Source of the DNA: Pleurodeles waltl | Taxonomy: Eukaryota; Chordata; Amphibia; Caudata; Salamandridae | Reading direction: 5' to 3' | Assembly (NCBI RefSeq): GCF_031143425.1 | Contig: NC_090447.1 | Span: 767,806,409-767,870,408, forward strand | DNA length: 64,000 nt | Shown here: piece by piece, positions 29,826 to 41,099 of the stretch | Layout of the letters: every line of letters begins with the position of its first letter | Numbering within the stretch: the first letter of the stretch is position 1 | Program-made: the position numbers and the translations under genes | Notes under the pieces: model-generated | What the model saw: the letters and a program-made list of their open reading frames with translations, nothing else | Told to the model about the DNA's origin: nothing | Databases searched by the model: none

Positions 29826-31052
29826 TCAGTCTTGGAGAACTCTCTTTGTAGAAACAATACCACGATGTCCAGCGTGAGCCACTTCTATCATCATTTCTTG
29901 TAGACTCTCTGGAATCTGGATCTTCAATCCTTACAGAATAACTCTTTCTTGAGTTATGGATAACTCTTCTTTGACATTCTTGTACTTTTGTGATATTCAC
30001 CATCACTACTGAGAGGTCATTCACGTTTGTTCCAAGATTGATGTGTAGTTATGCCTTTAAAATTTAGCATGCCACTATCATGAGTGCTGGCAGTTACAAC
30101 CTGGGCTAACAATGCAGCAGCTGGTGTACTTGAGTTGAAAATTAAATTGATGTTGGCCTCAGCTGTTTTGGATAGAATGCCAGGATCTTGAATGAGCACT
30201 CTTTAAAAGTAGTCAGCAGGATTTTTATCCCTTCCCGGTCAATGCACAATTGCATAATCAAACTCTTTTAATGGTAGTCACCATCATTCAATTGTTGCAT
30301 GTTGGCCTTTCGATTGCCGAAGATGGTCAGCAAGGCTTAGAGATCAGTCACCAGCATAAAAGGCTTTTCGTATCGGAATACACGGACATGTTCACAAGCC
30401 CATACTACAGCCAAACTTTCCTTTTCAGGCTGTGAGTAAGCATGTTCTGTTTGAAATAAACTTCTACTAGCATAGGCCACAATATGTCATCTTGCATTTG
30501 GGCACCCACTAACCTGTACAAGTATAGGGCCTAGCCAAACTGGGCTAATGGCAACTGCAATTTTGGTATGGCGCTTTGGACTTCAGTACACCATTTCTGT
30601 AGCATTTTCTATGGCATGTTTGATTCTCTTGAAACTCTTTTAACAAACTCTTGACCATTTGAAACATTTTTCTTGGTTAACTCTCGTATTGGTGGCAAAA
30701 TCTTTTATGTATTGTGAATAGTAGATGGCCATTCCAAGAAAAGAAACACCTTGTGGGGGTTCAGCATTTGTTAAAGATTGTACTTTTGCAGGATCAGGTG
30801 CTGCGCCCATCAGAACATATGTGGCCAAAGAATTTCAACTTTGTTTTCTTGAACTCACACTTAACGGTGTTTAAAGTCAAGCCTGCATCGCTGAGTAATT
30901 GACATAATTGGGTTAGGGCTCAATTGGGGTCCTTCTGTGTAGCTTCAAAAAACAGTATGCCTCACTATAGTTAAATGAATTTACAACAGGTTGCATGATG
31001 CATTGTATTACATCTTGGAAAAGTTCTGTAGCCGATGACACACCAAAAATAA
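29826..31052 (-). pseudogene. Gypsy RT C-terminal part, RNase H and integrase zinc region
   Basis: Reading on the minus strand from 31052, the fragment opens inside the RT with FGVSSATELFQDVIQ. The expected SDD catalytic box is unrecognisable (VVNSFNYSE). Then come APDPAKVQSLTNAEPPQG and SQYIKDFA (30640-30828), the RT connection region. RNase H follows near 30330-30480 with HAYSQPEKESLAVVWACE and VRVFRYEKPFMLVTDL. Next is ILSKTAEANINLI with QVVTASTHD (30017-30199), and finally the His-containing IEVAHAGHRGIV near 29870, the integrase zinc-binding segment, cut by the Harbinger element at 29825. Several stops and shifts make it non-functional. Confidence 0.75.
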
Positions 31053-32199
31053 GGTGGTCATTATGACATTGGCGGTAAAAACCACCTACCGCCGCGGTGA
31101 CGTCTTCCAAAATACCAACACAGCGGCTACCATTTGTTCGCCATATTATGAGCACTGCCGGATGTCCGCCACAAGAAGGGCAGAAATCCAGCAGTGTTCA
31201 TGGTGGTGGATGGTGGTAAGCTGGTGCTGCTATCACCAGAGCCGCCACGCCAGTAGAATGCCATCAGCCGTATTATGACAATTCATATGGCCTGGCGGTG
31301 TTCTGCTGGCGGGGCGCTGCTGGCGGTAGCAGTGCCCCTTCCCTGCTGGAAGACCTCCTCGCTCAAGGTAAATCGAGCTTCCAGCAGGGGAGGGGGTGGA
31401 GGGTGGCGGTGTTGTGTGTGTGTGTCTGAGTGTGTACATGAATGTGTGAGTGAGTGTGTGAATGCATCTGTGTGTGTTGTGTTGCTTGCATGGTTGTATG
31501 CATGTGAATTAATGCATTTAAGAATGGTGAAGTGAGTGCATGTCTGCATGTCAGTGTGATCGTTGTAAGAATGTGTGTGAGCATGTCTGGATGTATGCGT
31601 GTATGAATGCGTGTATGCCAGTGTGTGTATGAATGCGTGTATGCCAGTGTGAGTGATTTGGTGTATGCGTGGTGTGTGTCTGCGGGTGTGTGCGTGTATG
31701 GGGGTGGGTGGGTGTCTGAGGATCGGAGGGGTGGAGTTGTCAAACGATCGGAGGGGTGGGGGTGTGTGTGTGTGAGGATCGGAGGGGGGTGGGTGGTTTG
31801 TGTGTGAGGATCAGAGGGGGTGAGTTGGTGTGTGTGAGAATCGGCGGGGGTGGGGTGTGGTTAGATGGAGGAGGGGTTGGGGTAGGGGGAATGGGTGAGT
31901 GTTGGGGGAATGGTGAGCCCCCTTCCTGTCACCAGTAGGACCTGCCACCATGGTTTTCATGGCGTTGCTAACGCCACGAAAACCATGTTGGTAGGCAGGC
32001 TCATAATGCCACCAGCGGTACTATGCCAGACGCCGGGCTGGAGATACACATCTCTGGCCCGGCGACTAATACCGCCATGGCGGTATGAGTGAACAAGTGG
32101 TGGGTTAGCTGCAGCCAACCCACCAATCTCATAATGTGGCAGCCTGTTGAGGGTCATACCACCACAGTAACATTCACTGCTGGGGTCATAATGACCTCC
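31053..32199. mobile_element. Non-autonomous Harbinger element (1,147 bp) in the RT
   Basis: Left end GGTGGTCATTATGAC and, on the other strand, right end GGAGGTCATTATGAC. Perfect TAA target duplications lie at 31050-31052 and 32200-32202. GGCGG/CCGCC modules and TATTATGA motifs resemble the large Harbinger. No transposase is encoded, so it must have been mobilised in trans. It sits between two RT fragments of the gypsy element. Internal hairpins occur, such as GCCACCATGGTTTTCATGGC near 31945. Confidence 0.9.
31410..31870. repeat. TG-rich tract with ~45-bp minisatellite
   Basis: Imperfect (TG)n with GAATGCGTGTATGCCAGTGT repeated at about 31605-31650. A GGATCGGAGGGG motif then recurs about every 30-45 bp between 31719 and 31850. 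It lies inside the non-autonomous Harbinger. No coding meaning. Confidence 0.8.
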
Positions 32200-32579
32200 T
32201 AAGTCTCTTATATCTAAACAAACCAACATGTGTAGCAAAAGTTGTACTATATTTGCAGTTTTCTTCTAATTCTAACTGATAATAACCTTTAGTCAAATGA
32301 AGTTGAGAAAAGATATTGGCACCATTTAATTGCATAATTATGTCTGCAATGTGCGGCCCTTGGTGTCGCTCTTGTTCAATTGCTTTGGTCGCTTGATGCA
32401 TGTCACCGCATATGCATGCAGCTCCTTCATGGTCATTCTTAGGCACTACTATGGGACTACTATGGGACTACAACGGGAAAAACCCATGGTGTTGGACAGG
32501 TGAAATGTTCAATAATGTCAAGTTTAGGCAATGATTCAAGTTATTTTTCAACATCTTCTTGTAAATAAAAAGCAACTCT
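32200..32579 (-). pseudogene. Gypsy RT N-terminal part
   Basis: On the minus strand: VPKNDHEGAACICGDMHQATKAI, IADIIMQLNGANIFSQLHLT, KGYYQLELEENCKYSTTFAT and HVGLFRYKRL. These are RT blocks of the Ty3/gypsy type, including the FSxLxLxKGYxQ motif. The first catalytic Asp position reads SQLHL where SxLDL is usual, so it is probably lost. A short duplication (ACTATGGGACTACTATGGGACTAC with a repeated 11-mer) at 32447-32472 disrupts the segment before the RT. The frame is cut by the Harbinger element at 32199. Confidence 0.75.
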
Positions 32580-33089
32580 TCAATGTCCCTGAGCAACAGG
32601 ATGGACATTTTCATTAATATGCAGTTTTAATTTTATAATCTTTGACTTCCTCAAACCATGAACCAATAAAGGGAATTGACTTACTATTTCCTGATGAGAA
32701 TTCATGGTGTAATTAACTGAAATCAGTTCCATGTCAGCAGCTGTGTTGAAACTGAGCAAACGGGCACTTGCTTCTGTACCTTGAAGTACATGGATCGGTG
32801 CTTGGACTTTAATTTTCTTATGTTTCATTGTTGCTATAAATGAACCTTTACTCTTCATGGGTGTTGGTCTAGCTCTAGTGTATACTTTGGTCTTTGACGG
32901 CGTGAGCGGCAGTAATGGAGACAGTTCATTATACTTTTCTTCAGTCATTATATTTATCAAATCACCACTATCGTTGATGAAAGGTTTTAACATCCATTTA
33001 TTTTCAGAGTAATCTTTGGACAGTGTTTGTATGATTTTGTTATTTTGAAATGTTGACTTTTTTTTATTGTATTTTCTCCTCACAGGCAC
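32580..33089 (-). pseudogene. Gypsy protease region (170 aa open frame)
   Basis: The minus frame contains INDSGDLINIMTEEKYNELS, matching the retropepsin active-site pattern (DT/SG followed by a hydrophobic strand) with DSG. It continues KGSFIATMKHKKIKVQAPIH, a flap-like region, and SFNTAADMELISVNY, typical of the spacer before the RT in this type of element. The frame is open for 170 codons but is cut off from Gag and RT by stops. It would process the polyprotein. Confidence 0.65.
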
Positions 33090-33509
33090 CTATCTGACAT
33101 GTGCACTTTTTTCTGAGGTGAGCATTGATATGACACTATGACTTTCTTCACTGCCACTTATTATTGAGGATGAAGCACTGTTCAACAATGATTTAGATGA
33201 CAATGAACTTTGCTTAGTATCTATTTGCTTCAACGGGTGCCACCGCTTGGCTTTGTGGGCGTGCATCAAACCCTGCTTCTGGACCATTCTGGCAGCCATT
33301 TTTTCTTTGTGACATGATGCACTTGCTTTTTCCTTTTCTCTACACCTCATCACAAAATGTTTCTCTTTACCAAAGCCTTTGGAAATCTGACCAATTGTGG
33401 GAGACTTCCATTCATGTAGAAACGCAAACCCACATCTGAAGCACAACTTCTTTTTGCGTGTGAACATCACTTTATGTCCTTCAGACTTTTCCTTTGAATT
33501 ACTTTTCAC
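33090..33509 (-). pseudogene. Gypsy nucleocapsid/zinc-knuckle region
   Basis: The minus frame has CFRCGFAFLHEW and KGFGKEKHFVMRCR. These look like two retroviral-type zinc knuckles (CxxCxxxxHxxxC); the second has lost its first Cys (KGFGKEKHF). The remainder is Lys/Ser-rich. It lies between Gag and protease, as expected. The opening codons follow a stop, so the frame is isolated. Confidence 0.6.
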
Positions 33510-33688
33510 ACCGACTCGCTCTGGGCACCTCTTTTCTCCATGTTGGCAGATTGTATCTCAGCACATTCCTCAGCTCTGGCAGCCATCAAAACTTGCTCCA
33601 AACTAGGAGTTTCTCTCAGCATTCGTCATCTGAATTAATCAGACAAGCATCCATCGATCACTATAATACGCATAGCTTCATCATTAAA

Positions 33689-33970
33689 TTAATTGAACTT
33701 ACAGTGTTTGATGAGTGTGTGAAGTCTTTCCATGAATTCATCAATTGTTTCGCCAACACTTTGATGTTCTTGACTGAAAACATATAATTCATAATCAACA
33801 TTTAGTACTGGATTGAATTTGAGATTCAACACATTCTTAGTCTGACGGAATGTAACTATTACATCAGTTCTCTGCATTTTCTTTATGACTTCTTTCACAC
33901 CGTCACCAACAAGATTTTTGAAATATTTGGTAATCTTCCTGTTATCAGTCTCTTCAAGCGCATCAATCAA
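33689..33970 (-). pseudogene. Gypsy Gag fragment
   Basis: The 94-codon minus frame ends YVFSQEHQSVGETIDEFMER LHTLIKHCKF. This is the retrotransposon Gag pattern (F..R.Q..GE.IDEF..RL..L...C.F) at the end of the capsid-like domain. Upstream coding (33.97-34.47 kb) is too decayed to read. Confidence 0.65.
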
Positions 33971-34470
33971 ATTCTATCTATTGCCAACATTTTTCATTTT
34001 TGCAGTGTCGAATGGTGGCGGTTCGTGGGTGATGTCGAGAGTGGCGCTCTATCAAACGCTGTTAACTGTCTCTGGGAATCTGTATCATCACGGAGGCTTG
34101 ATGATGTTTCAGCCTCTGGATCATCCGGGACAGCCTTTTTCTTGGTCTCCATCAGAGCCCCATCACTCATGGAGACCTCTGAACATGGAGGTGTTCTGAG
34201 CCACCACCTGGCAGCTTTGATGGTGTGCTGCTTCAGGTATTGGACAGCTTAGGAAACATTACCCCAGTGTGTCTTCCTGGGTCTCCTCGTCTGGTGCTGA
34301 GGTCGTAATGCTCGACTTATCAAGACTCAAATACAAGTAATAGCAGTATGCTTCCTTTTCCCTTATTCTGCCAGCCATTGGTATTTGATATCTGATAATT
34401 GTCTTTAACTGCACTTTGTAAACCTGGTTGAATCCGCCTGCACCATTGACGGTCCGTATGTTGTATAACT

Positions 34471-34758
34471 TTATTTTGTAGGCAATTCAATACCTTTTTG
34501 TAGGATCTTGGTCATGGTTTCTTGACCAACAATGCATAGACTTTTCTGTGAAGCTCTCTTTTCATTCACACGCTTCACACCAGCTGGAGTAGAACTTTGA
34601 CTCCACATATGCCAACCATCGACTTGGCACTTCAACGAAGGCACACATGCCACACACGCAGTTTGCTTGGACCAGGGAAAGAATATCCAGGAAAGCACTT
34701 TCTTCTTTGGGTTATTTATCCCCGATCTCGTCATCAGTTGTAGCGTCATCCCCAGCCT
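34471..34758 (-). other. Gypsy 5' leader / Gag start
   Basis: Sequence between the 5' LTR and Gag. A 104-codon minus frame (34471-34785) overlaps the LTR and shows no known domain. A primer-binding site should begin directly after the LTR, but the sequence there (GGCTGGGGATGACGC on the minus strand) does not match a tRNA end that I can name. Confidence 0.4.
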
Positions 34759-34947
34759 TGTACCTGCTGAATGAATAAGCCACACACAGAGCTGTAAATC
34801 AAATCTTCACTCCTCTGTGTGTACCTGTGAACTCCAACATTCTATAGTAAGCCCTCATACATTCTATTCTAGTGATTACGTCACACACTGATACCGAGTC
34901 CTGGAGGAACCGGAAAGGTTTTATTCTAAATCATGCAAGACACTACA
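34759..34947 (-). repeat. 5' LTR of the nested gypsy element (~189 bp)
   Basis: Aligns with the LTR at 20836-20999. It differs by substitutions and by about 27 extra bases (GATACCGAGTCCTGGAGG...) near 34890. On the minus strand it starts TGTAGTGTCTTGCATG. The divergence between the two LTRs indicates an old insertion. I found no matching target duplication outside them. Confidence 0.8.
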
Positions 34948-35852
34948 CACTAGACAGTCAAAATCGGAGTGTAACTTTACAAACCTTTACATTGCTTTTC
35001 ATCAAATGTTGTCACTTTCCAACAGCACAAAGCCATAGTAAGAATAGGCCCCTGAATTAGTTTCCCTGCAATTAAGGGTTCCAAAAGGTGTTGGGAAACA
35101 GGGGGGGCTTCACAATTGGCATCTAATGTAGTCAAAATCCTTAGAAGTCTGTTGCTAGGTTACAGCTGGTCATGGTCATGGAGTCATGTCAGCAGGAACA
35201 CTCTTGGGACTGGCTGGGAAGAACCAGAATCAAAATAGAAGACCGGTGACTACAATGAAATGGAGAAATCCCTAAATATCAATAATGGGAGATACAGGCT
35301 TCTGCAAATGCATAAGGAGTTTGGTGACCTTCTTCAGCGCTGGACTGGATTTTATATCGATGCCCCTTATATTCATTCATATATATCTTTTCAGTTATCC
35401 AACATATTAGTAGAGTTAACATTATGATGTAAAGCTGACAGACTGAATAAGTCATAGTTTGGGAGTGGACTCCTTGAGTCACTTTCATAGGTTAATGTGA
35501 AATTTATTGCCCCGATTTAACTCTTTGTTCATGTAATGGGAAAAAACCTTCCTCTCTCTTCTGTACTGTGAGCTTGGTTTTCTCAGTTCGGAATAAAATA
35601 AATTAGAAGTTTAAATTTCAAGTTTAAAGCATGTACCTTTCTTCGATAGGATCTCCTTCTAGAAAATGTTTTAGTTATTTATGACAACCTGTGACTGTCC
35701 ATACAAAATTCAGGAACAACTAACTGAGTCTTAATGAAGGCCTTTCCAGAGACAGAAAGAGATCACCAAAACATGCGTTTTTATTTCTTGATTTTGAAAC
35801 GTCTTTTTCATGTACTCAATTAAATACATTTAATAACTTGTGTTTTAATGTC
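34948..35852. other. No gene seen
   Basis: About 900 bp of unique-looking, AT-leaning sequence right of the gypsy element. No motif, repeat or convincing open frame. Confidence 0.4.

Positions 35853-35894
<42 letters not shown>
35853..35894. repeat. (TA)n microsatellite
   Basis: Alternating TA over about 42 bases with one CA interruption near 35871. It lies 85 bp left of a long palindrome. Confidence 0.95.
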
Positions 35895-35978
35895 CCACCA
35901 AAAAAGACCCTGACTTATCGAGGCTCAGTAGCGGCGGGCTTGATATGGGATCAGGGAATCCCATTAATATGCTATCAA

Positions 35979-36125
35979 AAATTCACATCCACTAGGACAG
36001 AAAATCAAGACACTCGATGGACAGTTTAAAAAATATATTGAAAAAAGACAAAATTTCTTTTTTCAATATATTTTTTAAACTGTCCATCGAGTGTCTTGAT
36101 TTTCTGTCCTAGTGGATGCGAATTT
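35979..36125. repeat. Near-perfect palindrome, 70-bp arms, 7-base loop
   Basis: The left arm 35979-36048 (from AATTCACATCCACTAGG to GAAAAAAGA) is mirrored by 36056-36125. I can see one internal mismatch (CACATCC against CGCATCC) and a loop CAAAATT. The arms are not low complexity. A cruciform or long hairpin transcript is possible. It could be a fold-back element or the scar of a template switch. No target duplication is obvious. Confidence 0.92.
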
Positions 36126-36279
36126 CAGTAGATAATTAATAAATTATGTTCTTGGTAGGATAACTATATTGAATTGTCCTGTATGTATGAAATGATTGGT
36201 TATCAGGCTAGATTAGTGTCAGAATATTAGGTAGTAATTGTCTTTCATGACAAAAATAACAACTGAAGTTAGTAATTAA

Positions 36280-36436
36280 GGGCCTGATTTAGGTATTTGC
36301 AGAGGGGAATACTCCATCACAAAGCTTCCGTCTTATTACGATCCCATTATATTCTATGGAGATCGTAAAACGGCAGACTGCATTTCCCTCACATTTGTGA
36401 ATGAGCATTCCCTCTGCCGAGATCTAAATTAGACCC
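36280..36436. mobile_element. 157-bp MITE with TAA target duplications
   Basis: The ends GGGCCTGATTTAGGTATTTG and, on the other strand, GGGTCTAATTTAGATCTCGG pair over about 35 bp (both continue GCAGAGGG). TAA occurs on both flanks (36277-36279 and 36437-36439). Size and 3-bp duplication suggest a Harbinger-like MITE, although the end sequence differs from the TCATTATGA family. Confidence 0.75.
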
Positions 36437-38002
36437 TAAGTCACCTGCCATTTGGAATCATCCTGCCTTCTCTCTGTCTTTAATTGCTGAGAGCCTAACT
36501 GTGTGTAGAGCTGTGCAAATATAAAGTTTCACCTATGAAATTGGGTAAATTGCCCTTGAGGAAAAATGGATGAAGTTTTGCATCATCCAACCCTATTCCC
36601 TGCACCCTGAATTTTCACAGGACATTCTGTTGCCTGCAATTGTTTTCCCCTCTCCCACTCAGGACTGACCTCAGTCATTTAGTGGTAGAGTGGAAACAAC
36701 CAATCGCCGCTTGGCAAGCTGTATACTTCCCATTCCCTCCCTCTGTATGTACCGACCTGGACATGCTAGAGCCTCAAAGGCTACATTGGGAAGTGGGTGT
36801 TCGTGTGTCACGTAGAGGACCTATTTGTGCTTCCCGTTTAAAAAAAATGTAAAATCTTCATGAATTTCAAAGGGTGCCAAGCGGTGAAGATTTTAAAAAT
36901 ATATACATGAAGATGCGAAGCGAGTAGCTTCACAGCTATGAACACCCCCTAGAAGCCTCGCCCAGAGAATGAGCTGGGGCTGTGTCATAGCAAGGTTGCC
37001 ATGGTTCCTAAAGAAAGCAAAAGATTGTTCGCTGCATTCCCCTGGTTTGGCGGTAGATAACAGCTATAATTGTGGTGTGGGCACCGGCACCCCTCGGCCT
37101 CAGTGCAACCGCACCTTCTGCACTATTGATAGCTACGCTCTGGCTGGTTGGTGTAGAGTTGTTCATTTATGCCCTTCTGTGCATGTTTGGATCCTTCTTT
37201 CCAGATTCAAAAGTGCTCTTAGTGGTCTAGAAAAGTTTGGGGAGTGTCTGCAATACATTTCTAATTGTAATTCACGTAATTTTTTGATGGGTTGTTCATG
37301 GGTTTATTGGGGGATAAATAAAAATACTACTGCAAAGCAAACAAAGTTTTAAAACAGTCAAATGTAGGTAAAAATGAACATGCTGCATCTTCGGTAATGT
37401 AATTTGATCAATTATAAAGAGTACAAATTAAACTCGGAAAAACGTTATATAACGCTCTAGAAATGTATTTTTTAGTAGGTTCCTTTGTGTTCCTGATAGA
37501 GAAAATCACATTTTAAGAAGCCAAAGGCGATGATTTTTTTAAGACAATACTTTGATTTTGGCAGATCCACCCAGCTTTCTCTTCTGCACTGAACATATTT
37601 TGAATTGCTTTAGTACCAACATTGTGCATTGGAAGACTGAAACTGGATGAGCAGGTCATTATGGGTGATATAGGCTGTGAGAATTGCAATAGATGCCAAA
37701 CTGTTAGTGGGGCTGTCGTTTTCTATTACAAGTGGGTCAAGGGATTTTGAAAGATTTAAGGCTTGGAAGACTCCATGTTCTAACAGTGGCACTGATCCAG
37801 TCCTAAGCTTTGCTTTTACAAATCGTCGTTTGCAGGTGTTATAGTTGATGTAATTAACTGAAGTGTGAGTAGGGTATATTCACCTTGTTGTGTCCACAGT
37901 GAGCTGTCTCCCACAGTCTTTTAGCACATAGGGAATGATCAGGCGTCAGACGGAGCTGAATCCCCAGGTGGGATACAGCTACACCTAATCCCACCTGGCT
38001 CG
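36437..38002. other. No gene seen
   Basis: About 1.5 kb. The open frame 36969-37352 (127 codons) has no recognisable motif and sits in ordinary-looking sequence. A small inverted repeat CCAGGTGGGAT / ATCCCACCTGG lies near 37963-38000. Confidence 0.4.
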
Positions 38003-38380
38003 GTGTCCCCTCACCTAGTTTTCCTGCAACGTTTGGATAAAGTGAGGTTGGCTCACAAAAACCACGCTACAAAAAAGATAATGATAAGCAGAAGCTTAAA
38101 ACAAGGATGTATACTGGAACCTTCGTTTTTTAACCTATATATTGCAGATTTACCAGATGCCATTAGGTTTGAACGTACTGTCCCCTTGAGGCTAAACACC
38201 CTCTGCATGCAATCATTGCAATATGCAGATGATACGCATATACTTGACCACATTGCCACACGTCAGTGCCACATATCAGCCTTTGACAAATTTAACAAAG
38301 ACAATAAATTAACAATCAATGTCAGCAAATCAGATGATTTAGTATTTAGCAACAAACGTTGTGAAGTGAAAAACGGGTAA
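38003..38380 (+). pseudogene. LINE (non-LTR) reverse transcriptase fragment
   Basis: The 125-codon frame reads SRSLKQGCILEPSFFNLYIA DLPDAI, then LQYADDTHILDHIAT and KLTINVSKSDDLVFSNK. These are RT blocks of non-LTR retrotransposons: QGCxLxPxLFNLYIxDL, the YADD catalytic box, and LxINxxKS. Both YADD aspartates are intact. The fragment lacks the rest of RT and any endonuclease, so it is a truncated copy, as is usual for LINE insertions. Clade (L2-, CR1- or Rex-like) cannot be settled by eye. Confidence 0.8.
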
Positions 38381-38509
38381 ATAGGTAATATTTCAAATTC
38401 ATGAAGCAACCAAAATACTGTTATTTAGTGGAATAGATCGCTGCAAATGGCTCTGTTAATGAGCACTGACCAGACGTGCTCCTTTACAAGCCCCTTGTGC
38501 TGCCGTAGG

Positions 38510-38990
38510 TTCATATTTTTTATGCTACCGTGGCACAAACAGTCCCCTATACAGCACTGCATTTACAAACTGGCACAACGATTGAGCCAGTTTGTAAACC
38601 CTTGCACCACAATATACCTGTGCCAGGTATAACGTATGCAAGGGAGGCTTTGTCACTAGTAGGCCCTTTGAATTCCACAAGATTCCACTGCATCATACTA
38701 GAGTAATTTTTTATTGCCTGCTGAAGGGCAGGCGTTAAAGTGACGCTAGGCTTTTTAAAATGGGCCATCCCAAGATTTGCCGGACTAGCGTCAAATATGT
38801 TGATGCTAGTCCAGCAAAGCGCCACAACTGCATCAGAAATTCTGCCGTAGCTGTGCTAATGAGCGACATAGTGCACTGTGTTATAAACACAGCGCTACCA
38901 TGGATTCGTTATGGTGGGCACAAGGCGGCGTAAGCAAACTGGTGCATCGTGATTAATGCGCCAGTTTGTTTTAAATGAGGCCCATAGTTT
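38510..38990. mobile_element. Hairpin-bearing non-autonomous element (class unclear)
   Basis: Contains TTTACAAACTGGC / GCCAGTTTGTAAA (38562-38574 and 38586-38598) and CAAACTGGTGCAT / ATGCGCCAGTTTG near 38938-38970, plus CTGTGTTATAAACACAG. The same CAAACTGG module occurs at both sides. It looks like a MITE-type sequence with no coding capacity. Boundaries are approximate. Confidence 0.4.
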
Positions 38991-41099
38991 GTTTCACTTT
39001 AATTTGCTCTGCGGCACATACACAGCCTTTAGGCAGCGACGACTAAACCATTACTTTTGGTGCTCTTTGCAAAACTCCTGCATCTATGACATATAGGCTG
39101 GTGTCTTCCAAGGGAAGTTAGGCACTTGGTTAAGTTGTATACAATTTATGTTGTGAAGACAGTTATTTAATCTTCCTAATTGTACCTGCCAGGCAAAAAT
39201 AAGGATGGAATTCAAGTCAGCTTTGAAACTTATATCTCAGTTCCTGAGCTGCTGTCATGTGATACACCACGCTAAAGGTCACATTTTAAGAAATTGTATC
39301 TGATGTTCTCTTACAGCTTCTAGCTCAGGCTACCAACCTTGGTGATCTTATATTAAAAGTCCCTCTTTAACCTGCAAATAGAAGAGTTATGCAATGCAGA
39401 ATATTCCGAACTACAATTTAAACAAGGATTCGTGAATCAAGTAAATGCAGTCTCAAGTATACACAACATCGATTCATTGCAAAATAGGAAATATCCATGC
39501 TATATAGCTGAGAGGTTCACAGGGAAGAAATTAGACGAGTACCGTTCTTTGACCAAATAAATGGGAATATGATTTATCCGCATTCATTTTCTATGCTCTC
39601 CCTTAATGGAGTACAGACAAGTATAGCAGTCATACACAGGCAATTCAAAACAATGTTGCCAAATTAGAAACTCTGGCGCATATTGTTTGTATTTGCCCCT
39701 TGCTTGTACCTGAGCGACGAAGATTTCTAAGACTGCTCTTCATCAAAAAGGGGTGTCACCTGGTAATCGATGTATGATGGAACAATGAGGGTATTTATCG
39801 CAAATGCCTTTACAATGACACTGGAACCACAACAGCATCTTTACAAAAAATTATTTACAGCAACTTTTTTAACCACAAGGATGCCTTTACCATAAATTCC
39901 TTTACCACAAAAATGTAAGTATTTTACAGGTAAGTGTAAACCCTTTTTTATATGTATATATTTGTAAGTAATCTGAGAGCACTTGTAATGGTACATTGTA
40001 TGGAGCACCCTGGGTTCCATCTTAAGAAGCCCAGGCCTGCCTGGCAAAGACATGAAGGGGAGAGAAATTACCCAGAACAGGATTGTGTATTGCTGCCTTA
40101 CTGTGAGCTGGGTGAGGAAAACACTAGAGGGAAAAGGGAGAGAGTGTATTTACATTTAAAAAGCCTGCTCTTTGATTCAGTGATAGATCACAAGTAACAG
40201 GCCTGGAAACACCTCAGGAAGGGAGACAATCATAAAGAAAAGGGATGGGGGTCTGGGATTAACCGTTTGATGCACATATCACTGTTGCTGACATCTAGGT
40301 TTGAACTCTGGTCACTCCTATGAATTGTGTTGTGGACAATCAGCTTTGTGCCTGCTGTGGAAGACCTCTTTCAGGAAGGAGTATGAAGGGAGATGTGCCC
40401 ATTTCAAAAGAAGCAAACCCCCCCAAAAAAATGTGTAACCTGCCAAGCAGCCAGACAGGCTGTGTGAGAAGGTAAGACTTCTGCCTTTGACCAAGATTAC
40501 GGGCCAAGGCCTGCTGGTGTCCCTGCTGGGTGAGGAGACATCACCCAGGGAAACCAAGACCACCTGCCCCGGAGCCTAGAACAGCAGTACCTGTCTGCAT
40601 GCCATGACTGGTGTGCCTTGGGAGGAAGAGGATAGAGGTAGAGGTAGCACGGTGTAGTGGGGACTCCCTGCGCATGGTTTGAGGATTCAGCTGTGCACCG
40701 GTCGGGCTGTCACCTGCATTCAGGATTGTTTTTGACAACGCCGGTATGCCAGGGGAAGGCCACCATAGACTAAGGTGTGTGTTGAGTGCCATGTGGGTCT
40801 TGCGATTCCTGTAACGCCATGATACATTAACCCAGTATGCCAGAGAGGGCCATCTGTTAAGTATTGCTTTAAGGAGTGCTAAGACCTATGACTGTCTGGG
40901 CTGGGGGAGCTAAGGCCAGAAGAGCCTGTGCCCTATATCACCATGTATAGCAGCAACCCCATATGCTAGGAGGAGCTGGTGGTATCAACACTGCCAAAGG
41001 AATCGGGAACTACCCTCGACTACCAGAAACTCAGTGGACTACGTTTCATTCTCGTTGGCTCCAGTTGGGAGCTGAAGAAAGAATTCCTCACTGATATAA
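38991..41099. other. No gene seen
   Basis: About 2.1 kb without a recognisable coding motif, tandem repeat or terminal inverted repeats. Open frames are under 85 codons and overlap on both strands. Confidence 0.4.

Noticed and set aside
34744..34758. Primer-binding site of the nested gypsy element
   Set aside because: The sequence next to the LTR does not match a tRNA 3' end that I can name, so I did not annotate it as a feature.
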